From NCBI GenBank assembly GCA_030706285.1, contig JAUZOU010000194.1, forward strand, positions 1 to 5,958: a stretch of 5,958 nucleotides of DNA, written 5' to 3'. The notes beneath the pieces are model-generated. The model did no database searches. It was not told where the DNA came from and saw nothing but the letters and a program-made list of their open reading frames with translations. The DNA comes from Bacteroidota bacterium (GTDB lineage: Bacteria > Bacteroidota > Bacteroidia > Bacteroidales > UBA1402). Position 1 is the stretch's first letter; every line of letters begins with the position of its first letter. Below, one piece after another: positions 1 through 5,426 of this stretch. Made by a program: the position numbers and the translations under genes.

Positions 1-256
1 CGAAGCGTCGCTTCGCTCCTCGGAAGACGAAAACTCCGGGCGCCTCTCTCCACCCTGTTTTTTAAACGCTTTTTTTCATAGTCGCCGCAGCCTGCCCGTG
101 CCCGCTTCACTACCTGATCCTTTTCATCAGCCGACTAATCAGTTGATCCTTTTTCAGGGGAACTCCACAAGTTTTCAAGTTGATCCCTTTTTTTGTTACA
201 ACTACAAAAAATAGATTCGTTTACTAGTTTTTAGGGTAACAACACAAAAAGAAATT
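1..256. other. Region without a supported gene, left edge to tatC stop
   Basis: No convincing gene is seen here. The first ~110 bases are G+C-richer and begin with a perfect small palindrome (CGAAGCG T CGCTTCG, 1-15). The rest is T-rich and contains three imperfect copies of TGATCC(C)TTTT at 115, 144 and 181. Plus-strand frame 2 stays open from the left edge to a TAG at 212-214, but the translation is low in complexity, lacks recognisable motifs, and its hydrophobic and aromatic content simply follows the T runs, so I do not call it. No clear hairpin plus U-run terminator for the leftward tat operon is visible. GTTAC (195-199) and GTAAC (236-240) could pair around an A/T-rich stretch, but only weakly. 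Confidence 0.55.
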
Positions 257-1045
257 TCACTGGTCGTCTTTTTTAACCAGGAGTCCGCTTAGCTCATAGA
301 GCAGGTACAGGGGAACAGCCACCAGGGATAAGGTAAAAGGATCGCCGGTGGGAGTGATGACGGCGGCAAGGAAGACCAGCAGCACAATGGCGTGGCGTCT
401 CCATCGTTTGAAAAAAGAGCGTTTGATCAATCCGAGTTTCGAAAGGATGAAGGCCAGCATGGGCAGTTCGAACACAAGGCCCATAATCAGGTTTAGACTG
501 GTGAAGGTGGAAATGTAAGAATCCAGGGAAAGTTGATTCACCACAAACTGGCTTACTTGGTATCCGGCCAGAAAACGCAGTGAAATCGGAAAGATGAACC
601 AGTAACTGATGGAAATGCCGATGTAAAATAATAAAGTTCCAAGTATGAAGGCAAACAGGAAGCTCTTCTTTTCCTTTAGATACAAGGCAGGGCTGATGAA
701 GTGCCAGATTTCAAACAAGATATAGGGGAAAATAAGAATAGTCGCCAGCAGGAAAGAGATCTTGAAATGGATCAGAAATTGGGATGTCAGCTGAATGTTG
801 ATGAGTTTGATCTTGAACGACGGATCACAAAAAGACGATGGAATGGAAAAATACTGGCTAAGTGTCGCCAACCACTGGTAAACAGGAAAACTGCCGAAAC
901 AGGGACCCAATATGACCTTGTCGAAAATATCCGGCATGACAGTAAACAAGGCTATCCCGGCAATCAGGATGGCACCGAGGCAACGAAAAATAACCTTGCG
1001 CAATTCGTCAAGGTGGTCCCAGAATGTCATTTCAGTTACAGACAT
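257..1045 (-). CDS. tatC: Sec-independent (twin-arginine) protein translocase subunit TatC
   Basis: Inner-membrane core of the Tat pathway. TatC binds the twin-arginine signal peptide and, with TatA, exports folded, often cofactor-bearing proteins. The 262 residues fit the family. The N-terminal TFWDHLDELR block (7-16) carries E14, equivalent to E. coli E15 in the signal-peptide site. P48 lies in the first periplasmic loop. The FEIWHFISPALY block (111-122) is the family signature, followed by E125 (E. coli E103). E193 in FELP and D235 in TPTGDP match E. coli E170 and D211. Hydrophobic stretches near 18-38, 88-115, 128-152, 183-205, 217-232 and 236-256 give six membrane segments. The start at 1045 has an AAGGAAG ribosome site (1052-1058) overlapping the tatA stop; M6 is a less likely alternative. 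The first periplasmic loop is longer than in E. coli and holds C49 and C73. It is the second gene of the tatA-tatC operon, 11 bases after tatA. Confidence 0.97.
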   Translation of the reverse strand: MSVTEMTFWDHLDELRKVIFRCLGAILIAGIALFTVMPDIFDKVILGPCFGSFPVYQWLATLSQYFSIPSSFCDPSFKIKLINIQLTSQFLIHFKISFLLATILIFPYILFEIWHFISPALYLKEKKSFLFAFILGTLLFYIGISISYWFIFPISLRFLAGYQVSQFVVNQLSLDSYISTFTSLNLIMGLVFELPMLAFILSKLGLIKRSFFKRWRRHAIVLLVFLAAVITPTGDPFTLSLVAVPLYLLYELSGLLVKKDDQ

Positions 1046-1051
1046 TGCCGG

Positions 1052-1058
1052 CTTCCTT
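1052..1058 (-). promoter_or_regulatory. Ribosome binding site of tatC, overlapping the tatA stop codon
   Basis: On the minus strand AAGGAAG lies six bases before the tatC ATG and overlaps the last two bases of the tatA TAA. Strong Shine-Dalgarno sites are uncommon in Bacteroidota, so this supports 1045 as the real start and suggests tatC translation is linked to termination on tatA. Confidence 0.6.
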
Positions 1059-1269
1059 ATTTTTCTTCTTTCTTCTCTGTCTTGTCGGTCGTATCTTTCG
1101 TGATTTCGTCTTCGACATCTTTCAGTCCTTCTTTAAAACTGCGGATACCTTTTCCGATACCCTTCATCAGTTCAGGAATTTTCTTTCCACCGAACAACAA
1201 AAGGATCAACAAGGCAACAATGATGATTTCCGAACCTTGTAAACCACCTAATAACAAGAATATGCCCAT
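1057..1269 (-). CDS. tatA: Twin-arginine translocase subunit TatA/TatE
   Basis: Small membrane protein that oligomerises around TatC to make the Tat translocation path. The 70 residues have the classic TatA plan: a short N-terminal stretch, one transmembrane helix (about 13-26), the FGGKKIPEL hinge (26-34) with invariant F26-G27, an amphipathic helix (about 31-50, GKGIRSFKEGL), then a highly charged Lys/Glu/Asp-rich tail (51-70). An acidic residue, E14, sits at the start of the membrane helix, where E. coli TatA has a polar Gln and TatB a Glu. No tatB gene is present in the window, so this protein may serve both roles, as in known minimal TatAC systems; that is inference. It is first in the operon with tatC, and its divergent neighbour is the aminotransferase gene. 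A TAnnTTTG promoter candidate lies 65 bases upstream. Confidence 0.96.
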   Translation of the reverse strand: MGIFLLLGGLQGSEIIIVALLILLLFGGKKIPELMKGIGKGIRSFKEGLKDVEDEITKDTTDKTEKKEEK

Positions 1270-1315
1270 AATGTCGAGTTAAATGATTAGCTAAGATAAG
1301 CGTTGCTTGATCAAT

Positions 1316-1332
1316 ATTACTTAGTAATTTAC
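1316..1332. repeat. Repeat/operator candidate copy 1: ATTAC-TTA-GTAATTTAC
   Basis: ATTAC (1316-1320) and GTAAT (1324-1328) form an inverted repeat with a three-base centre, and GTAATTTAC (1324-1332) recurs exactly at 1410-1418. It covers the predicted tatA transcription start, a natural place for a repressor site. No binding protein can be named from the sequence. Confidence 0.35.
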
Positions 1333-1333
1333 G

Positions 1334-1362
1334 CAAATGTACAAGTTATTTTTTGGATAAAA
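1334..1362 (-). promoter_or_regulatory. Candidate Bacteroidota-type promoter for tatA-tatC
   Basis: On the minus strand TACATTTG (1341 down to 1334) matches the TAnnTTTG -7 consensus exactly. A T-rich stretch (TTTT, 1359-1362) lies at roughly -33 spacing but is not a perfect TTTG. Transcription would begin near 1326-1328, leaving a leader of about 57 bases before tatA. The -33 region overlaps that of the divergent promoter. Confidence 0.55.
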
Positions 1363-1383
1363 GCCGACCTGTGGCTATCTTTG
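1352..1383 (+). promoter_or_regulatory. Bacteroidota-type promoter for the aminotransferase-permease operon
   Basis: TTTG at 1352-1355 and TATCTTTG at 1376-1383, separated by 20 bases, match the Bacteroidota sigma-factor consensus TTTG-N(about 20)-TAnnTTTG without a mismatch. Transcription would start near 1388-1390, giving a leader of roughly 35 bases before the ATG at 1423. Confidence 0.75.
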
Positions 1384-1404
1384 CGGGAATTTCAGAAAAA
1401 TTAT

Positions 1405-1418
1405 ATTACGTAATTTAC
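1405..1418. repeat. Repeat/operator candidate copy 2: ATTAC-GTAATTTAC
   Basis: ATTACGTAAT (1405-1414) is a perfect ten-base palindrome, extended by TTAC to give the same GTAATTTAC seen at 1324-1332. It lies in the short leader just before the aminotransferase start. AAATTA (1398-1403) and TAATTT (1411-1416) could also form a weak A/T hairpin near the start codon. Confidence 0.35.
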
Positions 1419-1422
1419 TATT

Positions 1423-2622
1423 ATGCCAAAACCTTCGCAACGCGGCGCTAACATGCCCGAATCCCCTATCCGAAAGCTTGTGCCTTTGGCTAATAAAGCT
1501 TGTGAAAAGGGTATCAAAATTTATCATCTAAACATCGGTCAACCAGATTTAAAAACCCCTCAGGCGGGACTGGATGCGTTGCGAGCGGTAGACCGGAGTG
1601 TGCTTGAATATAGCCCCAGTGAAGGTATTCTGAGTCTTCGTCAAAAACTGGCTGAGTATTATCACCGGTTTGACATTGACGTAACAGCCGAAGACATCAT
1701 CATTACGACCGGCGGTTCAGAAGCCGTCTTGTTCGCGTTTATGGCTTGCTTGGATCCTGGTGACGAAATCATCGTTCCAGAACCGGCCTATGCCAACTAC
1801 ACGGCCTTTGCCATGTCAGCCGGAGCTATTATCAAACCGTTGCTGTGCAGCATCGAAACTGGCTTTGCCTTACCGTCAGTCTCTGAATTTGAGAAGCTCA
1901 TTACGCCGAAAACCAAGGCGATCATGATTTGCAACCCGAATAATCCGACCGGTTATCTTTATACCAGTCAGGAAATGAATCAGATACGCGATCTGGTGAA
2001 AAAATATGACCTGTATCTTTTCTCAGATGAAGTGTACAGGGAGTTCTGCTATACCGGTGCGCCGTACATTTCTGCCTGTCACCTGAAAGGCATCGAGCAG
2101 AATGTCGTACTGGTCGATTCCGTGTCAAAACGGTACAGTGAATGCGGCATCCGTGTCGGCGCGCTGATTACTAAAAATAAATTGGTTCGTCAGCACGTCA
2201 TGAAGTTCTGTCAAGCCAGGCTGAGCCCGCCTTTAATCGGACAGCTGGTTGCTGAAGCATCCATCGATACCCCCAAAGACTACATGCTGGAGATGTACAA
2301 CGAGTACGTTGAACGCCGGAAATTCCTGATCGATGGCATCAATAAAATCCCTGGCTGCTATACACCAATACCGATGGGCGCCTTCTACACGGTAGCTCGT
2401 TTGCCGATAGATGATGCCGATCGTTTCTGTGCCTGGTTGCTGGAAGAATTCGAATATGAAGGACAGACTGTCATGATTGCGCCTGCTTCCGGTTTTTATA
2501 CCACCCCTGATGTCGGAAAGAATGAAGTGCGGTTGGCCTATGTCATCAACAAGGAAGATCTGGCTATGGCTCTTATGATACTGGAGAAAGCCTTGGCGGT
2601 TTATCCTGGAAGAACAATTTGA
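1423..2622 (+). CDS. Pyridoxal-phosphate-dependent class I/II aminotransferase (aspartate-aminotransferase-like)
   Basis: Cytoplasmic fold-type I PLP enzyme that moves an amino group from an amino acid to a 2-oxo acid; the substrate cannot be read from the sequence. Its 399 residues fit the family. Visible landmarks are NIGQPD (37-42) in the N-terminal substrate region, GGSEA (97-101) binding the cofactor phosphate, NPNNPTG (171-177), SDEVY (201-205) whose Asp contacts the pyridine nitrogen, the SVSKRYSECGIRVG block with Schiff-base lysine K236, and R370 in NEVRLAY, the expected carboxylate-binding arginine. All key residues are present, so it should be active. M1 is chosen because the stretch before M11 looks like normal protein and the -7/-33 promoter fits; M11 is an alternative start. 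There is no clear Shine-Dalgarno. The stop is one base before the permease ATG, so the two genes are almost certainly co-transcribed. Confidence 0.95.
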   Translation: MPKPSQRGANMPESPIRKLVPLANKACEKGIKIYHLNIGQPDLKTPQAGLDALRAVDRSVLEYSPSEGILSLRQKLAEYYHRFDIDVTAEDIIITTGGSEAVLFAFMACLDPGDEIIVPEPAYANYTAFAMSAGAIIKPLLCSIETGFALPSVSEFEKLITPKTKAIMICNPNNPTGYLYTSQEMNQIRDLVKKYDLYLFSDEVYREFCYTGAPYISACHLKGIEQNVVLVDSVSKRYSECGIRVGALITKNKLVRQHVMKFCQARLSPPLIGQLVAEASIDTPKDYMLEMYNEYVERRKFLIDGINKIPGCYTPIPMGAFYTVARLPIDDADRFCAWLLEEFEYEGQTVMIAPASGFYTTPDVGKNEVRLAYVINKEDLAMALMILEKALAVYPGRTI

Positions 2623-2623
2623 C

Positions 2624-3865
2624 ATGAAATTCGAGTATTTTATTGCAAGACGCCTTTTTTTTCAACACGACGAGACCAGAAAGAAAGCCGGACCAGCTGT
2701 AAAGATTGCTGTGACCGGCATTGCGTTAGGCCTGGCAGTCATGTTGGTGGCCGTTGCGGTAGTACTCGGATTTAAACAGGAAGTGCGGAACAAATTAATT
2801 GGTGTCGGTTCGCACGTCCAGATTACCAGCTATTATTCCAACAATACGTATGAAATGAGTCCGATTGCCACGCCGGACTCATTGATCAAAGCAATCAGCC
2901 AGGTGCCTGGTGTCAGGCACGTCCAATGCCTGTACACCAAACCTGGGATGATCAAAACACCGGACGATTTCCAGGCTGTTGTGTTCAAGGGAGCCGATGC
3001 GCAGTTTGACCGTTCGTTCCTCACGGAAGCACTGGTCGACGGTAAGTTTCCGGATTATTCGAAACCGTCCAATCAGGCGCTGATATCGGAATACTTATCC
3101 AAACTGCTAAGACTGAAGACCGGCGATTCGTTTCTAGTCTATTTCATCAAGGAAGGATCCATTTCGGCCAGGAAATTCAACGTTTCAGGTGTATTTAACA
3201 CCCACTTTTCCAGTTTTGACAAACATTTCATCCTGGTCGATGCCAGGCACCTCGTGCGGCTCAACAACTGGAGTCCCGGCCAATCCGGTGGCCTGGAAAT
3301 CTTTTTTAAGTCGATGGACCATTTTGACGAAGTCGAAGATGGAGTTTACGGCGTCATGAGCCAATATGCCAGAAAGCATAATTCGGTGTATTACATGCGC
3401 AACCTGTTCGAACTCAACCCGGATATGTTCGGCTGGCTTGACCTGCTGGACACGAACGTGATGCTCATCCTGTTGCTGATGATTTTTGTCTCCGGCTTCA
3501 ACATTATTTCCGGCTTGCTCATTCTAATGCTCGAACGGACGAACATGATCGGTGTTTTGAAAGCGCTGGGCGCCAACAATCAGAAGATCAGACGTATTTT
3601 CATTTCCTATTCGACGTATTTGATTGGTGTCGGATTGCTGTTCGGCAACGCCATCGGATTAGGGATCTGCTTCATCCAGCATTATTTTCATTTGTTGAAA
3701 CTTGATCCGTCCATTTATTACGTTGATTCGGTGCCCATCAACATCAACTTCCTGTATGTTTTGCTCATCAATGTGGGAACTATTTTCATTTCCATGTTGG
3801 TTGTCCTGATCCCTTCCCACCTCATTTCCCACATCCATCCGGTGAAAGCGATCAGGTTTGACTGA
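2624..3865 (+). CDS. FtsX-like / LolC-LolE family ABC transporter permease
   Basis: Inner-membrane permease of the MacB/LolCE superfamily, most likely part of a machine releasing lipoproteins from the inner membrane for transfer to the outer membrane. The 413 residues show the LolC/E plan: N-terminal FIARRLFF, membrane helix 1 (about 27-49), a large periplasmic domain (about 50-275), then three helices near 278-303, 329-353 and 375-397. ERTNMIGVLKALGA (304-317) is the cytoplasmic coupling-helix motif that contacts the ATPase, and the protein ends in HPVKAIRFD, typical of the family. No LolD-type ATPase gene lies in the window, so the partner is encoded elsewhere. It starts one base after the aminotransferase stop, with GGAAGA (2608-2613) inside the upstream gene as a possible ribosome site, so translational coupling is likely. 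A related macrolide-exporter-type permease cannot be fully excluded, but length and termini favour LolC/E. Confidence 0.92.
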   Translation: MKFEYFIARRLFFQHDETRKKAGPAVKIAVTGIALGLAVMLVAVAVVLGFKQEVRNKLIGVGSHVQITSYYSNNTYEMSPIATPDSLIKAISQVPGVRHVQCLYTKPGMIKTPDDFQAVVFKGADAQFDRSFLTEALVDGKFPDYSKPSNQALISEYLSKLLRLKTGDSFLVYFIKEGSISARKFNVSGVFNTHFSSFDKHFILVDARHLVRLNNWSPGQSGGLEIFFKSMDHFDEVEDGVYGVMSQYARKHNSVYYMRNLFELNPDMFGWLDLLDTNVMLILLLMIFVSGFNIISGLLILMLERTNMIGVLKALGANNQKIRRIFISYSTYLIGVGLLFGNAIGLGICFIQHYFHLLKLDPSIYYVDSVPININFLYVLLINVGTIFISMLVVLIPSHLISHIHPVKAIRFD

Positions 3866-4054
3866 TCGGATCGGTCTTTGCGAGTCTTTAACCGCGTTGA
3901 TCTTGCTTTTTTATGGCAAGGCCGGTGTTTTGTGTAGTTCCCGGTAGGCAAGATATTGATAATATGAATGTTGGTGCAGTTTTCAAAACGACAGACTATA
4001 AAAAATAGGCTTCGAATGCCATCTATTAAGGTTCATATTTTTCAAACTTTTAAT

Positions 4055-4062
4055 TATCTTTG
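4055..4062 (+). promoter_or_regulatory. Candidate -7 promoter element of the ATPase/nuclease gene
   Basis: TATCTTTG matches TAnnTTTG exactly and is identical to the -7 element of the aminotransferase operon. The -33 position (around 4030-4034, GGTTC) is a poor match to TTTG, suggesting a weaker or activated promoter. Transcription would start near 4067-4069, at the edge of the palindrome. Confidence 0.55.
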
Positions 4063-4067
4063 TAACC

Positions 4068-4084
4068 GCCGTAACCGTTACGGC
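4068..4084. repeat. Perfect 8+1+8 inverted repeat at the predicted transcription start
   Basis: GCCGTAAC (4068-4075), a single C, then GTTACGGC (4077-4084) form a perfect palindrome. GTAACCG also occurs as a direct repeat at 4062-4068 and 4071-4077, so the -7 element and palindrome share sequence. A one-base centre suits a dimeric DNA-binding protein better than a stable RNA hairpin, though a seven-pair stem with a three-base loop could form in the leader. It is visibly G+C-richer than the surrounding A/T-rich sequence. The natural reading is an operator controlling the downstream gene; this is inference. Confidence 0.5.
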
Positions 4085-4103
4085 TATAACAAAAGAAGAG
4101 AAC

Positions 4104-5426
4104 ATGAAGTTTTTTAATAGAGTAAGCGAGTTGGCAGAACTGCAACGGATACAAAATCTATCGTTCCGCGACCATTCCCGTCTGACAGTAGTAACTGGAA
4201 GAAGGAGAATCGGAAAAACAAGTCTTATTATGAAGTCGGTCGAAAATTTACCGACGGTCTATTTATTTGTCGGCCGTAAAAGCGAAGCAACGCTTTGTTC
4301 AGAGTTTATTCCGATTATCAGTCAATCACTCAACACATTTGTTCCTGCAGAAATACGCACCTTTCGATCACTGTTCCAATATCTCATGGAGTTGGCTTCG
4401 CACAAATCGTTTAATCTTGTTATCGACGAATTTCAGGAGTTCTATAACATCAACGAATCGGTATATAGTGACATGCAAAATATCTGGGACACCTATCGGA
4501 ATAAATCCAAAATGAATTTGATTGTGTCTGGTTCTGTTTATTCGTTGATGCAGAAACTATTCCAGAACAATAAAGAACCTCTATTCGGCAGAGCGGATAA
4601 TATCATCAAACTATCAGCTTTTGATTTGGCCACGCTAAAAGAAATTATACGTGACTATAATCCCGATTACACCAATGACGACTTACTCGCTCTCTATTCA
4701 TTTACGGGTGGAGTTCCCAAATATATTGAATTGTTCTGTGATAACACGGCTTTGACCATAGATGAAATGATTTCATTCATGGTTCGAGAAAACTCCCCTT
4801 TTACCGATGAAGGGAAAAATCTATTGATAGAAGAGTTCGGAAAAAACTATGCCACCTATTTTTCTATTTTAAGTGCTATTTCTGGCGGTATCAATACGCA
4901 GCCTGAAATAGAAGCCGCTTTAGGAGATAAAAGCATAGGCGGTCAAATCAAACGATTGATCGAAGATTATAATATTATTGTCCGCCAACGTCCCATATTG
5001 GCAAAAGAAGGAAGTCAAGCCGTCCGATATGAAATACAGGATAACTTTATTCGTTTTTGGTTTAACTACTTCGACCGCCATCGTTCGCTGATTGAGATAA
5101 AGAATTTTATCGGTTTACAGGCTATAATAAAATCCGACTATCTAACCTATTCGGGTATTATGTTGGAACGATTTTTCATACAGCAGTTTACTGAAAGTTT
5201 CCAGTATCGCGCTATCGGTTCCTGGTGGGAGCCTAAAGCTAATCAGAATGAAATTGATATTGTCGCTCTGAAATTGCAGAAAAATCAAGCGGTAGCAGTC
5301 GAAGTAAAACGGCAAAAGAAAAATTTCAAGCCTGAACTGCTGGCTACAAAAGTGGAGCATCTTAAGAATAAGTTGTTGACTAAGTATCAGATTGAGATGG
5401 TTTGTTTGTCGTTGGAAGATATGTAG
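4104..5426 (+). CDS. AAA-type ATPase (ATPase_2/DUF234 family) with C-terminal PD-(D/E)xK nuclease-like motif
   Basis: Predicted cytoplasmic P-loop ATPase of the archaeal-type ATPase_2 (STAND-like) group with a DUF234 C-terminus; the cellular role of the family is poorly known. The 440 residues show an N-terminal FFNRVSEL (3-10), Walker A TGRRRIGKTS (31-40), Walker B FNLVIDEFQ (103-111), a sensor-like VSGS (141-144), the LFGR motif (160-163) and TGGVPKY (201-207). A winged-helix-like middle (about 245-315) follows. The DUF234/nuclease part (about 345-440) has E354, NEIDIVAL (382-389) with D385, and AVEVKR (398-403) with E400 and K402, a complete PD-(D/E)xK pattern. The ATG follows a purine-rich GAAGAG (4095-4100). 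The gene stands alone behind its own promoter and palindrome, is more A+T-rich than the permease gene, and its last 47 bases overlap the opposing pump gene. Family copies are common in anaerobic Bacteroidota and archaea; horizontal acquisition is plausible but not shown. Confidence 0.9.
   Translation: MKFFNRVSELAELQRIQNLSFRDHSRLTVVTGRRRIGKTSLIMKSVENLPTVYLFVGRKSEATLCSEFIPIISQSLNTFVPAEIRTFRSLFQYLMELASHKSFNLVIDEFQEFYNINESVYSDMQNIWDTYRNKSKMNLIVSGSVYSLMQKLFQNNKEPLFGRADNIIKLSAFDLATLKEIIRDYNPDYTNDDLLALYSFTGGVPKYIELFCDNTALTIDEMISFMVRENSPFTDEGKNLLIEEFGKNYATYFSILSAISGGINTQPEIEAALGDKSIGGQIKRLIEDYNIIVRQRPILAKEGSQAVRYEIQDNFIRFWFNYFDRHRSLIEIKNFIGLQAIIKSDYLTYSGIMLERFFIQQFTESFQYRAIGSWWEPKANQNEIDIVALKLQKNQAVAVEVKRQKKNFKPELLATKVEHLKNKLLTKYQIEMVCLSLEDM

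Larger units (their letters stand above)
3866..4103. other. Intergenic region between the permease and ATPase genes
   Basis: No gene is supported here; an antisense frame reaching in from the permease gene is a shadow. The left part shows only small inverted repeats: CTTGC/GCAAG (3902-3906 and 3916-3920), ATATT/AATAT (3953-3965) and GTTTTCAAAAC (3979-3989). None is a convincing rho-independent terminator, so the end of the aminotransferase-permease transcript is not defined. The right part holds the promoter and palindrome listed separately. Confidence 0.5.

Noticed and set aside
2..214. Plus-strand frame open from the left edge for 70 codons as a partial gene
   Set aside because: The translation has no recognisable motif and is dominated by residues dictated by T runs; short repeats and lack of protein-like character make chance openness more likely.
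701..1282. 193-codon plus-strand frame across tatC and tatA
   Set aside because: It is antisense to two clearly recognised Tat genes and its product resembles no family.
3902..3920. CTTGC/GCAAG hairpin as terminator of the permease transcript
   Set aside because: The stem has only five pairs, and its T run is in the loop rather than after the stem.
3866..5426. Insertion-sequence or integrase-type element carrying the ATPase gene
   Set aside because: No transposase, terminal inverted repeats or target-site duplication could be found at the edges of the gene, so transfer remains only a possibility.
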